A stretch of DNA of 64,000 nt from Dolomedes plantarius (GCA_907164885.2 OU015492.1:42693893-42757892), one strand, 5' to 3'; positions 11,517 to 21,989 are shown, counted from the first letter of the stretch. The notes: generated by a model from the sequence alone, not told the origin. Numbers and translations: made by a program.

Positions 11517-12797
11517 ATGGAAACAGAAGAAATTCGACAAAGTCGTAGACTTTTAAATCTCCCTCCTGAATACGTACTTTACGTAAAAGATTAAGTGAAA
11601 CGGCCAAGATATATGCTGAAGACACAGAATCCAAGCCACCAACTGTCCTGCTTACCTCAGCACTAATAAAGGAGCCTAGAAAACTAACAATCTTTAAAGG
11701 CAATCCCGGACAAGATCCAACTAAATGGTTAAAAGAATATCTGAGAGTGTCAAACTTTAACCAATGGGATGATACTGTATCTCTTGTCAACGTCTACTTT
11801 TTCCTAGATGGGACTTTCCAAGATATGCTTTGAAAATAATGAGGACATTTTTATCTCGTGGAATGTCTTTGAGGCAGAACTGAAAAAAACTTTTAGTGAT
11901 ACTCAGCTGTACATACGACGAGCAAAGGACCAGTTAAAATGTAGAGCTAAGAGGGCTGGCGAACCAACCCAATCTTATATTCAAGATGTGTTGGTACTCT
12001 GTAATCCAGTAGACCCGAACATGACGGAGGAAGACAAAGTGCCCCACCTGCTGAAAGGAATAGATGAAGATATATACCAGTCATTACTAACAAAAGAAAT
12101 AAAAACAACAGCTGATCTCATTAAATGGTGTCAGTATATCCAGGAAATGCAGCAAAAGAGAATAGGGCGTCAGAAGTTCGCTCGTCTGCCTAATGTCGAC
12201 CCAATCGGCACCGTCGACAAAGAACAAGATTTGATATCCTTAATTCATAAAATCGTCTGTGAAGAAATTCAACGATACATTGCACCTCAATTAGAAGAGC
12301 CATAGGCCGGTCTGCAAGCTATTGAAACCATTGTGAGAGGGGAGGTAGAAAAAACTTTAGCTCCTCTATCTGGTGAAAGCTTTGAAAGGACCATCCCAGC
12401 TGCCGCACCATACCATCCCAGCCGCCAGGACCATAAACGCCGCATCCAGTCAACGTATACTAAACCAAAACCTGTACCAGAAAAATCTTACAGAAAAACA
12501 GACCTGTGGCGTACCACGGATAATCGTCCGGTCTGCTTCCATTGTGGTCGTCCAGAACATGTCGAGCGCTACTACCGTGACCGAAAATCCCTACTCGACG
12601 CTACTCGCAGATACTATAGATCTGATGCTCCCTCCTATTCCAGCTACAACCATGACTCCGAAGAAACCAGCCGAGCAGCAGGAAGCACCCCATCACCAAG
12701 TCCCATTCGAGGACGATCGCCGACCCGTCGCTATAGATCGCTATCTCCATATCGAAGATCCAGTCAGTCGCCCGGCCGCCGAGATAAGGAAAACTAG
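11517..12797 (+). pseudogene. gag: Gypsy gag (capsid and nucleocapsid), broken
   Basis: The most likely start is ATG 11517 in METEEIRQSRRLL. That frame stops at TAA 11592. A second frame (about 11597-11840) continues the protein, then a third (from 11808) carries a Retrotrans_gag-like region with SWNVFEAELKKTFSD and RAKDQLKCRAKRAGEPTQSY. An in-frame TAG at 12303 interrupts before the basic, Ser/Arg-rich nucleocapsid part that ends at 12797. One zinc knuckle is visible, CFHCGRPEH followed by VERYY: the Cys expected as fourth ligand (CX2CX4HX4C) is Tyr. Gag would package the element RNA into cytoplasmic particles; here at least two frameshifts, one stop and a lost zinc ligand rule that out. Confidence 0.88.
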
Positions 12798-12856
12798 GCC
12801 ATGCGACTTTCCTTGGAGGTGAGCCCGCTCCCCCTCAAAATTCTCCCGCCGCTACT

Positions 12857-13950
12857 ATGCAAGAAAATTTTCTTGACGTTATCATTGACGAACAACCTAT
12901 ACGAGCACTCGTGGATTCTGGAGCTTCTTTTTCGGTAATCTCAGATAGATACCGACATCACCTGAAAAAACTATGTTTAGGACGTTACAGAACTTGGTTC
13001 TCAAAGTAGCCAATGATAATTATGTAAGCCCAGTAGGGACCTGTGTTCATCGTATTACAATTGGAAACCTTACACAGCCTTTCGAGTTCACCGTTATGCC
13101 CAAATGCAGCCATGATGTAATTCTTCGTTGGGATTTCTTAAAAGCGTCCCAAGCCATTATAGACTGTGGACAGAGGAAGTTCATATTTGATAAGATACTC
13201 CCTGAAGAACAGCCTCAAAAGAAATGGGGCGTATACGCTGTAGAGGATTGTTTGATCCCTGCATACTCTATGTATTACAGTTTAGTAAATGACGTAAGCT
13301 ACAGTTAGTGTTAAAGCCAGTTCAAGGAACTGAAGTACAAGAGAAGCGAGGTATCTTGAGCACATCAAGCTTGAAACATGATATCCAGGGTTTCCAATAT
13401 CACGTCATTCACATTGGCATAAGCTGGAGTTTTCAGGATATAAGTAACTATGTCCGCAACATTTTGCGGCTGAAGACATTTGTAGAGAGATACCGGCGTC
13501 ACCTGAAAAAAACTATGTTTAGGACGTTACAGATCTTGGTTCTCAAAGTAGCCGATGGTAATTATGTAAGCCCGTTAGGGACCTGTGTTCTTCGTATTAC
13601 AATTGGAAACCTTACACAGCCTTTCGAGTTCACCGTTATGCCCAAATGCAGCCATGATGTCATTTTTGGTTGGGATTTCTTGAAAGCGTCCTAAGTCATT
13701 ATAGACTGTGGACAGAGGAAGTTCATATTTGATAAGATACTCCCTGAAGAACATCCTCAAAAGAAATGGGGCGTATACACTGTAGAAGATTGTTTGATCC
13801 GTGCACACTCTACGGCAAAGATACAAGTATCCACTTCCTCCGTAGCCGATGAGGATGTTGATGTTATCGTAGAAGGTAATAAGTGTATGTTCATGAGTCA
13901 GGAAGTTGTCATGCCATCCTCGATCATCAACATCTCAAATTAAAAGGGTG
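12857..13950 (+). pseudogene. pol: Gypsy protease region with an internal partial duplication
   Basis: An aspartic protease start is visible: ALVDSGASFSVIS, with the catalytic Asp at about 12914. That frame ends at 13007-13009, and the following segment (12973-13308) continues the homology in another frame through TVMPKCSHDVIL and WDFLKAS. A second copy of the same stretch follows: bases about 12947-13271 and 13488-13813 are very similar, including the repeated MPKCSHDVI and WDFLKAS segments. The roughly 215 bp between the copies show no homology to the protease that I can see. The second copy continues into the normal downstream linker. The duplication, a stop in copy 2 (13692-13694) and frameshifts abolish the protease. 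Confidence 0.85.
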
Positions 13951-14096
13951 AATTATGGATCGCTAATTCACTGAATAAAGCCCGATGCATTCTGAAAGGT
14001 ATGTGTATAGGGAATGCCGAGTCGATTAATTCTACATGCCTCAGTGCCCTATCCGACATAGCCTCCGAGGATTAAACGAAAGAAAGTACAAGGTTA

Positions 14097-15860
14097 GTGG
14101 ATTACAGCAAGATGATAGCGCCGAATCTTAGAGATGAGCAGAGGACTAGTCTATTGGAACTTTTAAGGAAATTTTCAGGTACTTTCATTGAAAACTCTGA
14201 AGTTGATCGACCCCAAATTCATGTCAAACACAAAATTAATACCGCAGATCACCCTCCTATTAGCCAGAGACCCTACAGAATATCACCTGCCGAACGCCGT
14301 ATAATCCATGACGAAGTCGAAAAGATGCTACGAAAGGGTGTCATTCAGCCATCTGACAGCCCGTGGTCCTCTCCTGTCGTTCTTGTGCGCAAGAAAGATG
14401 GTAGCTGGCGCTTTTGTGTAGACTATCGACGTTTAAACAAGGTCACAAAGAAAGACGTCTATCCCTTACCGCGAATCGACGACACGTTGGATTGCTTGAA
14501 AGGAGCGAAGTTTTTCTCTTCCATGGATCTCTATTCGGGATATTGGCAGATAGAGGTAGACGAAACAGATCGGGAAAAAACGGCATTTGTCACCAGTGAA
14601 GGCTTATATGAGTTCAAGGTCATGCCCTTTGGACATTGTAATGCTCGAGAAACTTTTGAGAGAACAATGGACAATTTACTGTGTCACCTTAAGTGGCAAA
14701 TGTGCTTGTGTTATTTAGACGATATTGTGGTATTCTCTCAAACTTTTTCGGACCACCTTAAAAGGCTCACCTGTGCCCTTAAATGCATTCAGGAAGCTGG
14801 CCTAATTCTGAATCCTAAGAAATGTCTGTTGAGTGCAAGGGAAATCAAGATCCTAGGCCATCTAGTATCCGGTGAAGGCGTAAAACCCGATCCAGATAAA
14901 ATAAGAGCAGTTCAAGATTTTCCTGCCGCAAAGAGCGTTCATGACTTCAGAAGCTTTCTCAGACTGTGCTCCTACTATAGACGCTTTATCAAAGGCTTCT
15001 GCTATCGAGCCCACCCTCTCCAGAATTTACTAAAAGGTGATTCCAAATTTATGTGGACCCCTACACAGGAAGAAGCTTTCAACGACTTAAAGTCAGCACT
15101 CATCTCTGAACCAATACTAGGTTTAATTGATGAAACAGCTCCCACTGAATTACACACTGACGTTAGTGGATGTGGCATTGGTGCTGTGTTGGCCCAACAG
15201 CAACAGAACGAGGAAAAAGTCATAGCCTATGCATCTAGAACACTGTCAAAAGCCGAACGAAATTACTCAACAACCGAAAGAGAATGTCTTGCAGTCGTAT
15301 GGGCCATTATGAAGTTCCGCCCTTATTTGTTTGGAAAACCATTCACAATTGTGAAAGACCATCACGCGTTGTGTTGGTTAGCTAATTTAAAAGATCCTTC
15401 CGGAAAATTGGCAAGATGGGCTCTAAGACTCCAAGAATATGATATTTCTATGGTATACAAAAGTGGAAAAAGACACAATGATGGCGATAGCCTTTCCAGA
15501 AACCCCATTGATGACCATGCCACTTCAGTAGATATCAGTGCCATTGGCCCCGGCATTGATAAAGCACATGAGCAACGTAAGGATTCTGTTCTTTCTGAAT
15601 ACTTTGAGTCCGAGTCTTCCACGAAGCCACAAAAGTCTGGCAAAGTAGACCTAGAGATAATCGACGGGATCCTGTGCAAGAAAAATTTTGATCCTTCGGG
15701 AAAGAGATGGTTACTAGTTATTCCTAAGCATTTGCGGCTGGATATTCTTCGACATTTGCATGACGAACCAACTGCCGGCCACTTGGGATTTGTGAAAACC
15801 TATTATAGAATACGTAAGAGATTTTATTGGACTAGGCTTTATCGAAGCGCCGCTATGTAA
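14097..15860 (+). pseudogene. pol: Gypsy pol: reverse transcriptase, RNase H and integrase zinc-binding end
   Basis: A 587-residue open frame. Reverse transcriptase spans about residues 60-245: KGVIQPSDSPWSSPVVLVRK, FSSMDLYSGYWQIEV, then the catalytic CYLDDIVVFS. RNase H spans about 335-455: ELHTDVSGCGIGAVLAQ (first Asp kept, A to V next to it), TERECLAVVWAI and KDHHALCWL. The integrase HHCC domain begins with HLHDEPTAGHLGF, but the frame ends at 15858 because one base is missing near 15848; the Cys pair (HCKECQ) lies in the next frame. The ATG at 14097 is simply the first after the last upstream stop; in the intact element this region is part of a longer pol. It is open along its length but cannot yield a complete polyprotein. 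Confidence 0.92.
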
Positions 15861-16933
15861 TGCACTGTAAAGAATGTCAAAGAAGAAAATTCGTTCCTCA
15901 AAAACCGCCTGGTCGTCTAATTCCTATACCTCCCGCAGAGGTACCTTTCCAGCGGGTGGGTATGAATTTATTAGGAATATTCCCAACATCTAAGGCTGGT
16001 AACAAATGGATCATCGTATGTACCGATTATTTGACTCGTTACGCCATAACAAAAGTTCTGCCAACTGCTGAAGTACCCGAAGTTGCAAAATTCACTGTCG
16101 AAGAAATCATTTTAAAGCATGGGGCGCCACGGACTATCATCACCGATAGAGGACAAGTCTTCCAGTTGAAGCTAATTTCCGAACTTAACAGAACCTGCAA
16201 TGTTGTCCACGGAATGACGATCTCATACCATCCTCAAACAAATTGTTTGACTGAGCGACTTAACAAAACTTTAGCCGATATGTTGTCTATGTATGTGGAC
16301 ATAGAACAGAAAAACTGGGACACAATACTACCATTTGTCACGTTTGCTTACAATACTGCTCGACAAGATACCACTGGATTCGCACCTTTCTGCTTAGTGT
16401 ATGCTCGAGAAGCCGAAACAACACTGGATACTATATTCCCGTATAGCCCTGATGGAACAGTGTCGGGTTGCCTCGATCGAGTAATCACCCAAGCAGAAGA
16501 ATCAAGGCAGCTAGATCGAGTACGGACACCGGAAGCTCAAGAAAAAGATTGTCAGATCTATGACGCAAAGCACCGAATAGTAAAATATTTGCCTGGAAAC
16601 CTCGTAAGGATTTTTACCCCTGTTCGTGAAGTAGGCCTATCAGAAAAGCTCCTCAAACGGTATTTCGGTCCATATCAAGTATTAAGGCAGCTATCCAACG
16701 TTACTTATGGAGTTCAAGATTTTGATCCTATGTCAAAAAGACGAAAAACACGAGATGTTGTGCATGTGTTACGCATGAAACCCTACTATGATCCGGATGT
16801 GCAAGAAACAGCCTTACAGGAAGATATAACTACTCGTCAGGAGGAATCAGGGAATGCTGATAATAAGGTTGGTGATGCTAACCAGAACAAGGAATTTTCG
16901 GGTGCAGTAACGCGCTCCAGAAAAAAAAAATAA
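15860..16933 (+). pseudogene. pol: Gypsy pol: integrase core and C-terminus
   Basis: A 357-residue frame beginning at the Cys pair of the zinc-binding domain (MHCKECQRRK), overlapping the previous frame by one base. The catalytic core follows with GMNLLGIFPT, IITDRGQVF and HPQTNCLTERLNKTL. The second Asp and the Glu of the DDE triad are present, but the first position is Asn (GMNLLG where Gypsy integrases have an Asp-Leu pair), so the enzyme should be inactive even if the frame were open. A Gypsy-type C-terminal region (YLPGNLVRIFTPVRE, FGPYQV) and a basic tail ending RSRKKK follow. Integrase would insert element cDNA into the host genome in the nucleus. Confidence 0.93.
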
Positions 16934-16964
16934 GAAGTCATCTAACAGCGAGACGCTGTTCTTT

Positions 16965-16978
16965 TAAAGGTGGGATAA
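16965..16978 (+). other. Polypurine tract
   Basis: AAAGGTGGGATAA immediately precedes the 3' LTR, the position where plus-strand DNA synthesis is primed. Confidence 0.65.
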
Positions 16979-18193
16979 TGTCATATTTACAAGCATTCTC
17001 GAGCGACGGCGTGGCCGAACGGCTAAAGCACTGGGATCCAATTCAGAAGGTCGTCGGTTCGAGCCCCGAGACGGACTGTCGAAAGTATTTCATGTTCTTT
17101 TTAGTTAATTTATGTTCGCTTTCTCGAAGCTTCGGGAAAGTACCAAATATGTTAATTCTCTTAATTTAAATAACTAGCTGCTGCGCGACCAGCATGGTCG
17201 CTTTTAGTTTTATATTTTCTTTTGCAAAACAACTCAACTGAAAGTAACATATGTAAGGAATGTTACCATTACCGTCATCATAAATATACGTTGTTAATGG
17301 TTGTTAATAATTTTTTTCTCTATAAGGCTGATTCTAAAGCATCGCGATTAAAAAATGTAAATTTCCATTACTTCAGAACAGAGATAAAGATAAGACTGAG
17401 AAACCTAAAACCAATAATGTTAAAAATTACATCCCTCTCTTAATGTACTATTTTTCAAAATTAAGATATCTACAATTTATCATTATATCAAATAAGAAAT
17501 TGTTGGAAAAAAAATTTTTCACTTAAAAAATGGAGTAAAAATTCAGCAAGTACTAAAGTATAGTGTGGATTGCATCACTCTTTGAATGCAATATTATTCA
17601 CAATTCAGATATCTACACTTAATCATATCAAATAATAAATTGTTGGGAAAATTTCTTCACTTATAAAATGGAGCAAACATTCAGCAAGTACTGAAAAAAG
17701 TGTAGAAAATTAACTCTTACTGGCTATCGGTTGCTATGTCGGAGACGATTAAGCCTAACCTCGCGATCATTTATGCTCTCTATCTCTCCCGCCTCTCTCT
17801 TAATAAATTATTTTTTCTTAGTTTTTTTCCTTGAGATTGTTCCCAGTTTTCACTTCATCGTGTAGCTCGCTTTCGAGCATTCCTGATTTCAGTGCGTAAA
17901 TCCATGATGACACGCGGTTGCAAATTGCAGATGGCCGATAATGTTTACATCTGGTAGTTGCAGTCGTTGCCATTCGGAGTACAGAAATATCGTTGATTTT
18001 TGTGCCGCATACCTACGCGTTTGATATATATAGATTCTAGAAAGTTCTTTAGTGTATAAAAAGTCTTCCCACAAGTTGATTGGAAGTCAGTTAGGTTCCA
18101 GCTGGGTGCATGTTAACTCGCTTGCTGTGAATAAATGTCTCGTTTATCTAAATTGTGCTTTCTGTGTTAATCACAAGATCTGTCTACGTGACA
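16979..18193 (+). repeat. 3' LTR of the Gypsy element, split by a Helitron
   Basis: LTR sequence occupies 16979-17173 and 18035-18193, together 354 bp, exactly the 5' LTR length. It starts TGTCATATTTACAAGC and ends CTACGTGACA. The tRNA-like module recurs at 17007-17075. The interruption falls at the AT of the 5' LTR segment AAATAATTCTAG. Confidence 0.95.
17174..18034 (-). mobile_element. Non-autonomous Helitron inserted in the Gypsy 3' LTR
   Basis: On the minus strand the element begins TCTATATATATCAAACGCG (from 18034) and ends CTAG (17177-17174). It lies precisely between host A and T without target duplication; the 5' LTR supplies the empty site. Just before the end is a hairpin, GCGACCATGCTGGTCGC, followed by GCAGCAG and CTAG, the classic Helitron 3' terminus. 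The 861-bp body has no Rep/helicase frame. It contains an imperfect tandem duplication: about 17455-17565 and 17598-17705, each with GATATCTACA...AAATTGTTGG...ATTCAGCAAGTACT. Confidence 0.92.
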
Positions 18194-18197
18194 ATAT

Positions 18198-18672
18198 TAT
18201 CGAGAAACTTATACATATCGAGTTTGCAAATGAAACAAACGGGCATCTCCTTATATCAATGCCATACTCATGATAGGTTCTTGCCCTCGTAAATGAATCT
18301 ATCAGTATAATAGAAATTGTGAATTTACGGTTGAGAAGCAGTTGTGCCATGTGCGAAATTCATTTCTCCTTTTACGAGTGATTATTTTTTTTAGTTATGG
18401 TGGCTTTTGCCACTATATCGGGAGTTATATCCTCTTATGTATTACGGTGGATGAGTAAGGCGAGAACGAATAAAAGGAGAGTTGTAATCCATTAAAGCCC
18501 TCTTTATTATGGTATGATTTTGTGGCATGGAAAAAGTCTCAGGGAAGATTTAAACATATTTTTGCAATATTTGGATTCAATTAATGCTTCTATAAATGCT
18601 TGCTAGAATATTAAAATAACATAAGCTAAAACATTGAAACAAACGTACCTGTCGCATGTTTGCGTCAAATCT
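18198..18672. other. Non-coding flank, no gene seen
   Basis: AT-rich DNA between the Gypsy element and the next transposon; no motif recognised. Confidence 0.5.
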
Positions 18673-19039
18673 ATATATATGTTACCGCTAAAGCTCGAAA
18701 GCTGTTAATGTCCACATTACCTAGCTCAGTGGTCGGCAAATCGTGGCTCGCGAGCCACATGTGGCTCTTTGGCCCCTTGAGTGTGGCTCTTCCACAAAAT
18801 ACCACGTGCGGGCGCGCACATACAGTGCGATTGAAACTTCATGATGACTTGTTTTCTTATTTATATTTTTACATACTTGGTGCTTATGTGTCTTTATCTT
18901 TAGGCGAGTGCTCTGAAGCGATTTAATGACAAAACATTTCCAGAAAGATTAAATGTCAACGCATATCGACAAGTCGTATCTTTGCATCGTGATTTATAAT
19001 GTATTATTTCCGAGAGCGTCTCCCGGTAGAAAACACTAG

Positions 19040-20660
19040 ACTAGTCAAAATGGTCTTTGAATATAACCAACCAGCAAGTCGAAGATCTTAAATTGGTTTT
19101 AGCTTTATCAATAGCAGTTGACGAGTCTTGTGACATAAATGATACAGCGCTAGTTTCACTTTTTGTACGATTTATTTCATCTACAGGTTCTAAAGAAGAA
19201 CATTTAGAATTATTGTCACTCAAAGGTCAAACACGTGGAGATGATATAGCAAATGCTGTAATTGAGTGCATTGAAAAAATTTATATTCTACTCGATAAAA
19301 TTGTCTCAATTTCAACAGATGGGGCGAAAAGTATGACCGGCGTAAGAAATCGGTTTGTTGCTATTTTGAGAGAAAAATCACGAGGTACTTACAACGAGTC
19401 TATTACCATTGCATCATTTATCTAGATGCGCTTTGTGCGCAGACATTTCCAGAAGAAATCTGCAAAGTTATGAAATTGGTGATTAAGATTATCAACTCCA
19501 ATATAGCTGAAGCTCTTAATCATCGCCAATTTAAAGAATTTTGAGTTGAAATGGAGAGTGAGTACGCAGATCTTCTGCATAACAAGATACGTTGGTTTTC
19601 AAGAGGAAACGTTTTGAAACGTTTCGCTTTCTTAAAAAACAGAAATTAAAGCTTTTCTCCTTGAGAAGGGTGTTCACTATCCAGAACTAACGAACGATCA
19701 GTGGATCCAGAAATTTTATTTCATAGGAGACGTTACGCCTCATCTAAATCAGCTTAATCGTAAACCAGAGGGGAAAGGATGCACTTTGTTTTCGATGTTA
19801 GAAATTATTTTATTCAAAAACAAATTATCTCTTTTTACTCAAGATTTTGATAGAGAAACTTAGATTCACTTTCCAAGCCTGTTGAAACATTGCCAAGAAA
19901 ATAATTCTGATATTGACATTTTCTATTTCAAAACAACACTTTTAAATATTAGAGAAGCTTTTCTCGACAGGTTTCAGGAAGTCAGAAACAGCAAAGAGAC
20001 GTTAGCTTCTATTAAAAAACCTCTCAATGCTACTGTAACATAATTAAATTTTCCTCCCTTTAATATTGAGCCGGGAGATGGCCGAGTGGCTAGGATGCTG
20101 GCCTTCGGTACCAGAGTCTGTGAGTTCGAGTCCCACAATCGGCGTGGATGTTTGTAGCCGTTCGAAATCGGCTTTAAGCATTATGTCCCGGTCTAATCAG
20201 CCCTCATGTAGCAAAAAATGACGTAGCACTCCAAGACCAAACCAAACCTTTTAATATTGACATTAGAACCTTTGAAATGCAGTTACTGGATTTAAAAAAC
20301 AAAGAAATGTGGAGTTAGAAAGTTGAACGTCTTTGTGCTGATATAGAAATATTGGAGATAAACAAATGTGTCACAGCACAAGTGGTCTGCTTTGAAAGAT
20401 CTGGAAAAGGGAGATATGATTTTTAACACCTAGAATAGTATTGCTGACTCATATAAACAGCTGGAAAAACTAGTGTTTGCTGTTCTTTCTTATTCGAGTC
20501 TACATATTCATACGAACAATCATTTTCAAGAATGAACCTTATCAAGAGTAAATTGAGAAGTCATCTTATTGATGAGAACCTCGAATCGTGCCTAAAATAA
20601 AAAACAACATACAAACTTGACTTACCCAAACTTTCCAAGGACATGCGAAGCCATTGGTCA
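19040..20660 (+). pseudogene. hAT transposase, ZBED5/GTF2IRD2-like type, decayed
   Basis: The best piece (19057-19425) reads LALSIAVDESCDINDTALVS, then KIVSISTDGAKSMTGVRNRF, both characteristic of the RNase H-like core of this hAT group; the Asp residues in VDES and STDGA are present. Further in-order pieces, in changing frames with stops, include FPEEICKVMKLV, NKIRWFSRGNVLKRF, YPELTNDQW and TPHLNQLN. After the SINE, the C-terminal dimerisation region is recognisable as YEQSFSRMNLIKSKLRSHL followed by DENLESCL (about 20510-20600). At least five disruptions mean no product. The N-terminal BED finger is not visible. Confidence 0.85.
20070..20249 (+). mobile_element. tRNA-derived SINE inserted in the hAT transposase
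   Basis: 180 bp beginning GCCGGGAGATGGCCGAGTGG, with A box TGGCCGAGTGG and B box GAGTTCGAGTCCC in a well preserved tRNA-like head. It is flanked by TTTAATATTGA on both sides (20059-20069 and 20250-20260), an 11-bp target duplication showing LINE-mediated insertion. Its head is closer to a canonical tRNA than the SINEs at 10738 and 62419, and its body is different, so it is a separate family. Confidence 0.92.
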
Positions 20661-20827
20661 TATTAGTGTTTGTCTGTCATTGTCATGATTTAATTTTATG
20701 GATGCTTTACAATTTAATTTTATCAATAAATAATATCGATATTAAGTATGATATAAAGTTTTATTCAACATACGTATAGTTTAACTAAGACTTTAAAAAA
20801 CTTTAAGTACAGTTTATTAAGTTAATG

Positions 20828-21055
20828 TTAGGGAGCGCTGTGGAGTGATAGAAGATGTAGTGTCCATGATTGAGAAAGGTATGTTGAGATGGTTTGCACA
20901 TACAGAGAGAATGAACGAAAGGAGCTAGACGGAATAAGTATACAATACGAGTGTGGATGGAAGAGATGGAAGGGGTCGAATTCAGCGAACGTACCTTATT
21001 CAGATTGAGGACGTTTTTAGCAAAGGCCAGCTTTGGAGTATCCTAATTAAATTAA
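20828..21055 (+). pseudogene. LINE reverse transcriptase C-terminal scrap
   Basis: One frame reads IEDVVSMIEKGMLRWFAHTE, then RM, and after two stops VDGRDGRGRIQRTYL and IEDVFSKGQ. The order ...MLRWFGHVERM...GR.GRGRP...RTYLDQI... is typical of the end of many arthropod LINE open reading frames. It lies inside the hAT element, with no clear poly(A) or target duplication. It may have been carried by the hAT or inserted later. Confidence 0.7.
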
Positions 21056-21365
21056 TAACAATGCCCCTACCTATACAGTTTTAGTTTAAAAAATTTGGCT
21101 CTCAAAAGATATTTCAGTCGTTGTACTTTTGACATTTGGCTCTGTTGACAAATGAGTTTGCCGACCACTGACCTAGCTAATCTGCGGATTAACTGATTTG
21201 CTCCGTTAAAGTGCGGAATCAAGAGTTTTCCGCACTTTACCAAGGTAAAGTGCACAATAACGGCTTCCGTATCGTTAAAGTTCAAAAGTTTGTTTCTCTC
21301 ATTTCCTTTCCTTACTTCTTCACTAGCTCTCTCCTTCCACTCCTCTCCAATTCACTGTTTGCAAA

Positions 21366-21560
21366 GATAGATTTTTAACGAAAGAAGATGTCCCTGCTGT
21401 AGAAATATCTTTACGCCAAACAGCAATAAAACAATCCATTGGTACTGGGCAGGGTATTAAAAAAAGTGACTGCAAATCTAAATATACCACAGATAGGTGT
21501 GCTTGTCGCAAAAACCAAATTGCTATGTAATTCACAGTGTCACCAATCTTTAGATTGCAC
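21366..21560 (+). pseudogene. Cys-rich integrase tail (KRBA2-like), decayed
   Basis: The frame reads VEISLRQTAIKQSIGTGQGI then SDCKSKYTTDRCACRKNQIA, then a TAA. The pattern GTGQG...C.C...C...RCAC+KN...C resembles the Cys-rich C-terminal tail of KRAB-A domain-containing protein 2-like integrases, which derive from integrase-bearing DNA transposons. Several Cys positions are lost (for example Tyr in KYTT). The integrase core itself is missing, so this is a weak but specific hint about the outer element. Confidence 0.5.
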
Positions 21561-21989
21561 TAATAAGTAATCAAAATTTTATGATATGTTTTGCAAATTC
21601 ATTTCCTTAATTGTAATAATATTTTAAAACGTTTGATTCATTGTATCATAGTTTTTTAATTGATTGATGATTGATTCTATTAGCAAATTTTTTGAATGTT
21701 TGATTGTACTAACTTGATTCTTTAGATATCGAAAAACAAATAAATAACATTATGTTTATTATTTAAGCGTACATAAACGTTGCTTTTGTTCCAACAAAGA
21801 TCTTATTTTCACTTTAAAGAGTGCCTAGTAGATAATCTGCAGATTATCTAGGCAATTTGCAGATTACCTAGGTAATTTGAGAAATGGAATAATTTTCCTC
21901 ACTTTAACGGAGCAAATCAGTTAATCTGTAGATTAGCTAGTTAATGTGCACATTAACTGATTTCTGTGCTTTAGCGGTAACATATATAT

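Larger units (their letters stand above)
11131..18193 (+). mobile_element. Gypsy (Ty3-like) LTR retrotransposon, nearly full length, inactivated
   Basis: The element runs from a 5' LTR (TG... at 11131) to the end of the 3' LTR (...CA at 18193). It is flanked by ATAT on both sides (11127-11130 and 18194-18197), a 4-bp target duplication. Order: LTR, primer binding site, gag, zinc knuckle, protease, reverse transcriptase, RNase H, integrase, polypurine tract, LTR. The pol order with integrase last defines Gypsy/Ty3. gag and pol are each broken by stops and frameshifts, part of the protease region is duplicated, and the 3' LTR carries an 861-bp Helitron, so this copy is dead. Confidence 0.95.
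18727..21170 (+). mobile_element. hAT transposon, 2444 bp, with 8-bp target duplication
   Basis: It begins CAGTGGTCGGCAAA and ends TTTGCCGACCACTG, and is flanked by identical ACCTAGCT octamers (18719-18726 and 21171-21178), the 8-bp duplication diagnostic of hAT. Subterminal GTGGCTC/TTTGGCTCT motifs occur at both ends, as in the ZBED/Charlie-type hAT elements. It carries a decayed transposase, a SINE inserted in that gene, and a LINE 3' fragment. Confidence 0.93.
18681..21981 (+). mobile_element. DNA transposon with palindromic subterminal repeats, split by a hAT element
   Basis: The ends are inverted repeats: GTTACCGCTAAAGC at 18681 and its complement ending at 21981, flanked by ATATATAT on both sides (18673-18680 and 21982-21989), consistent with an 8-bp duplication although TA-rich flanks weaken this. 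The homology extends inward about 90 bp per arm once the hAT insertion is skipped. Palindromic motifs such as TAATCTGCAGATTA recur near both ends (21180-21200, 21835-21880, 21920-21960). Without the hAT and its duplication the element is about 850 bp. Its only coding trace is a Cys-rich tail at 21366-21560. I cannot place the superfamily firmly. Confidence 0.75.

Noticed and set aside
15002..15679. Minus-strand frames opposite Gypsy pol
   Set aside because: Antisense shadows of reverse transcriptase and RNase H coding sequence.
20070..20150. A functional tRNA gene
   Set aside because: The tRNA-like head is followed by a SINE body and the whole unit is bounded by an 11-bp target duplication.
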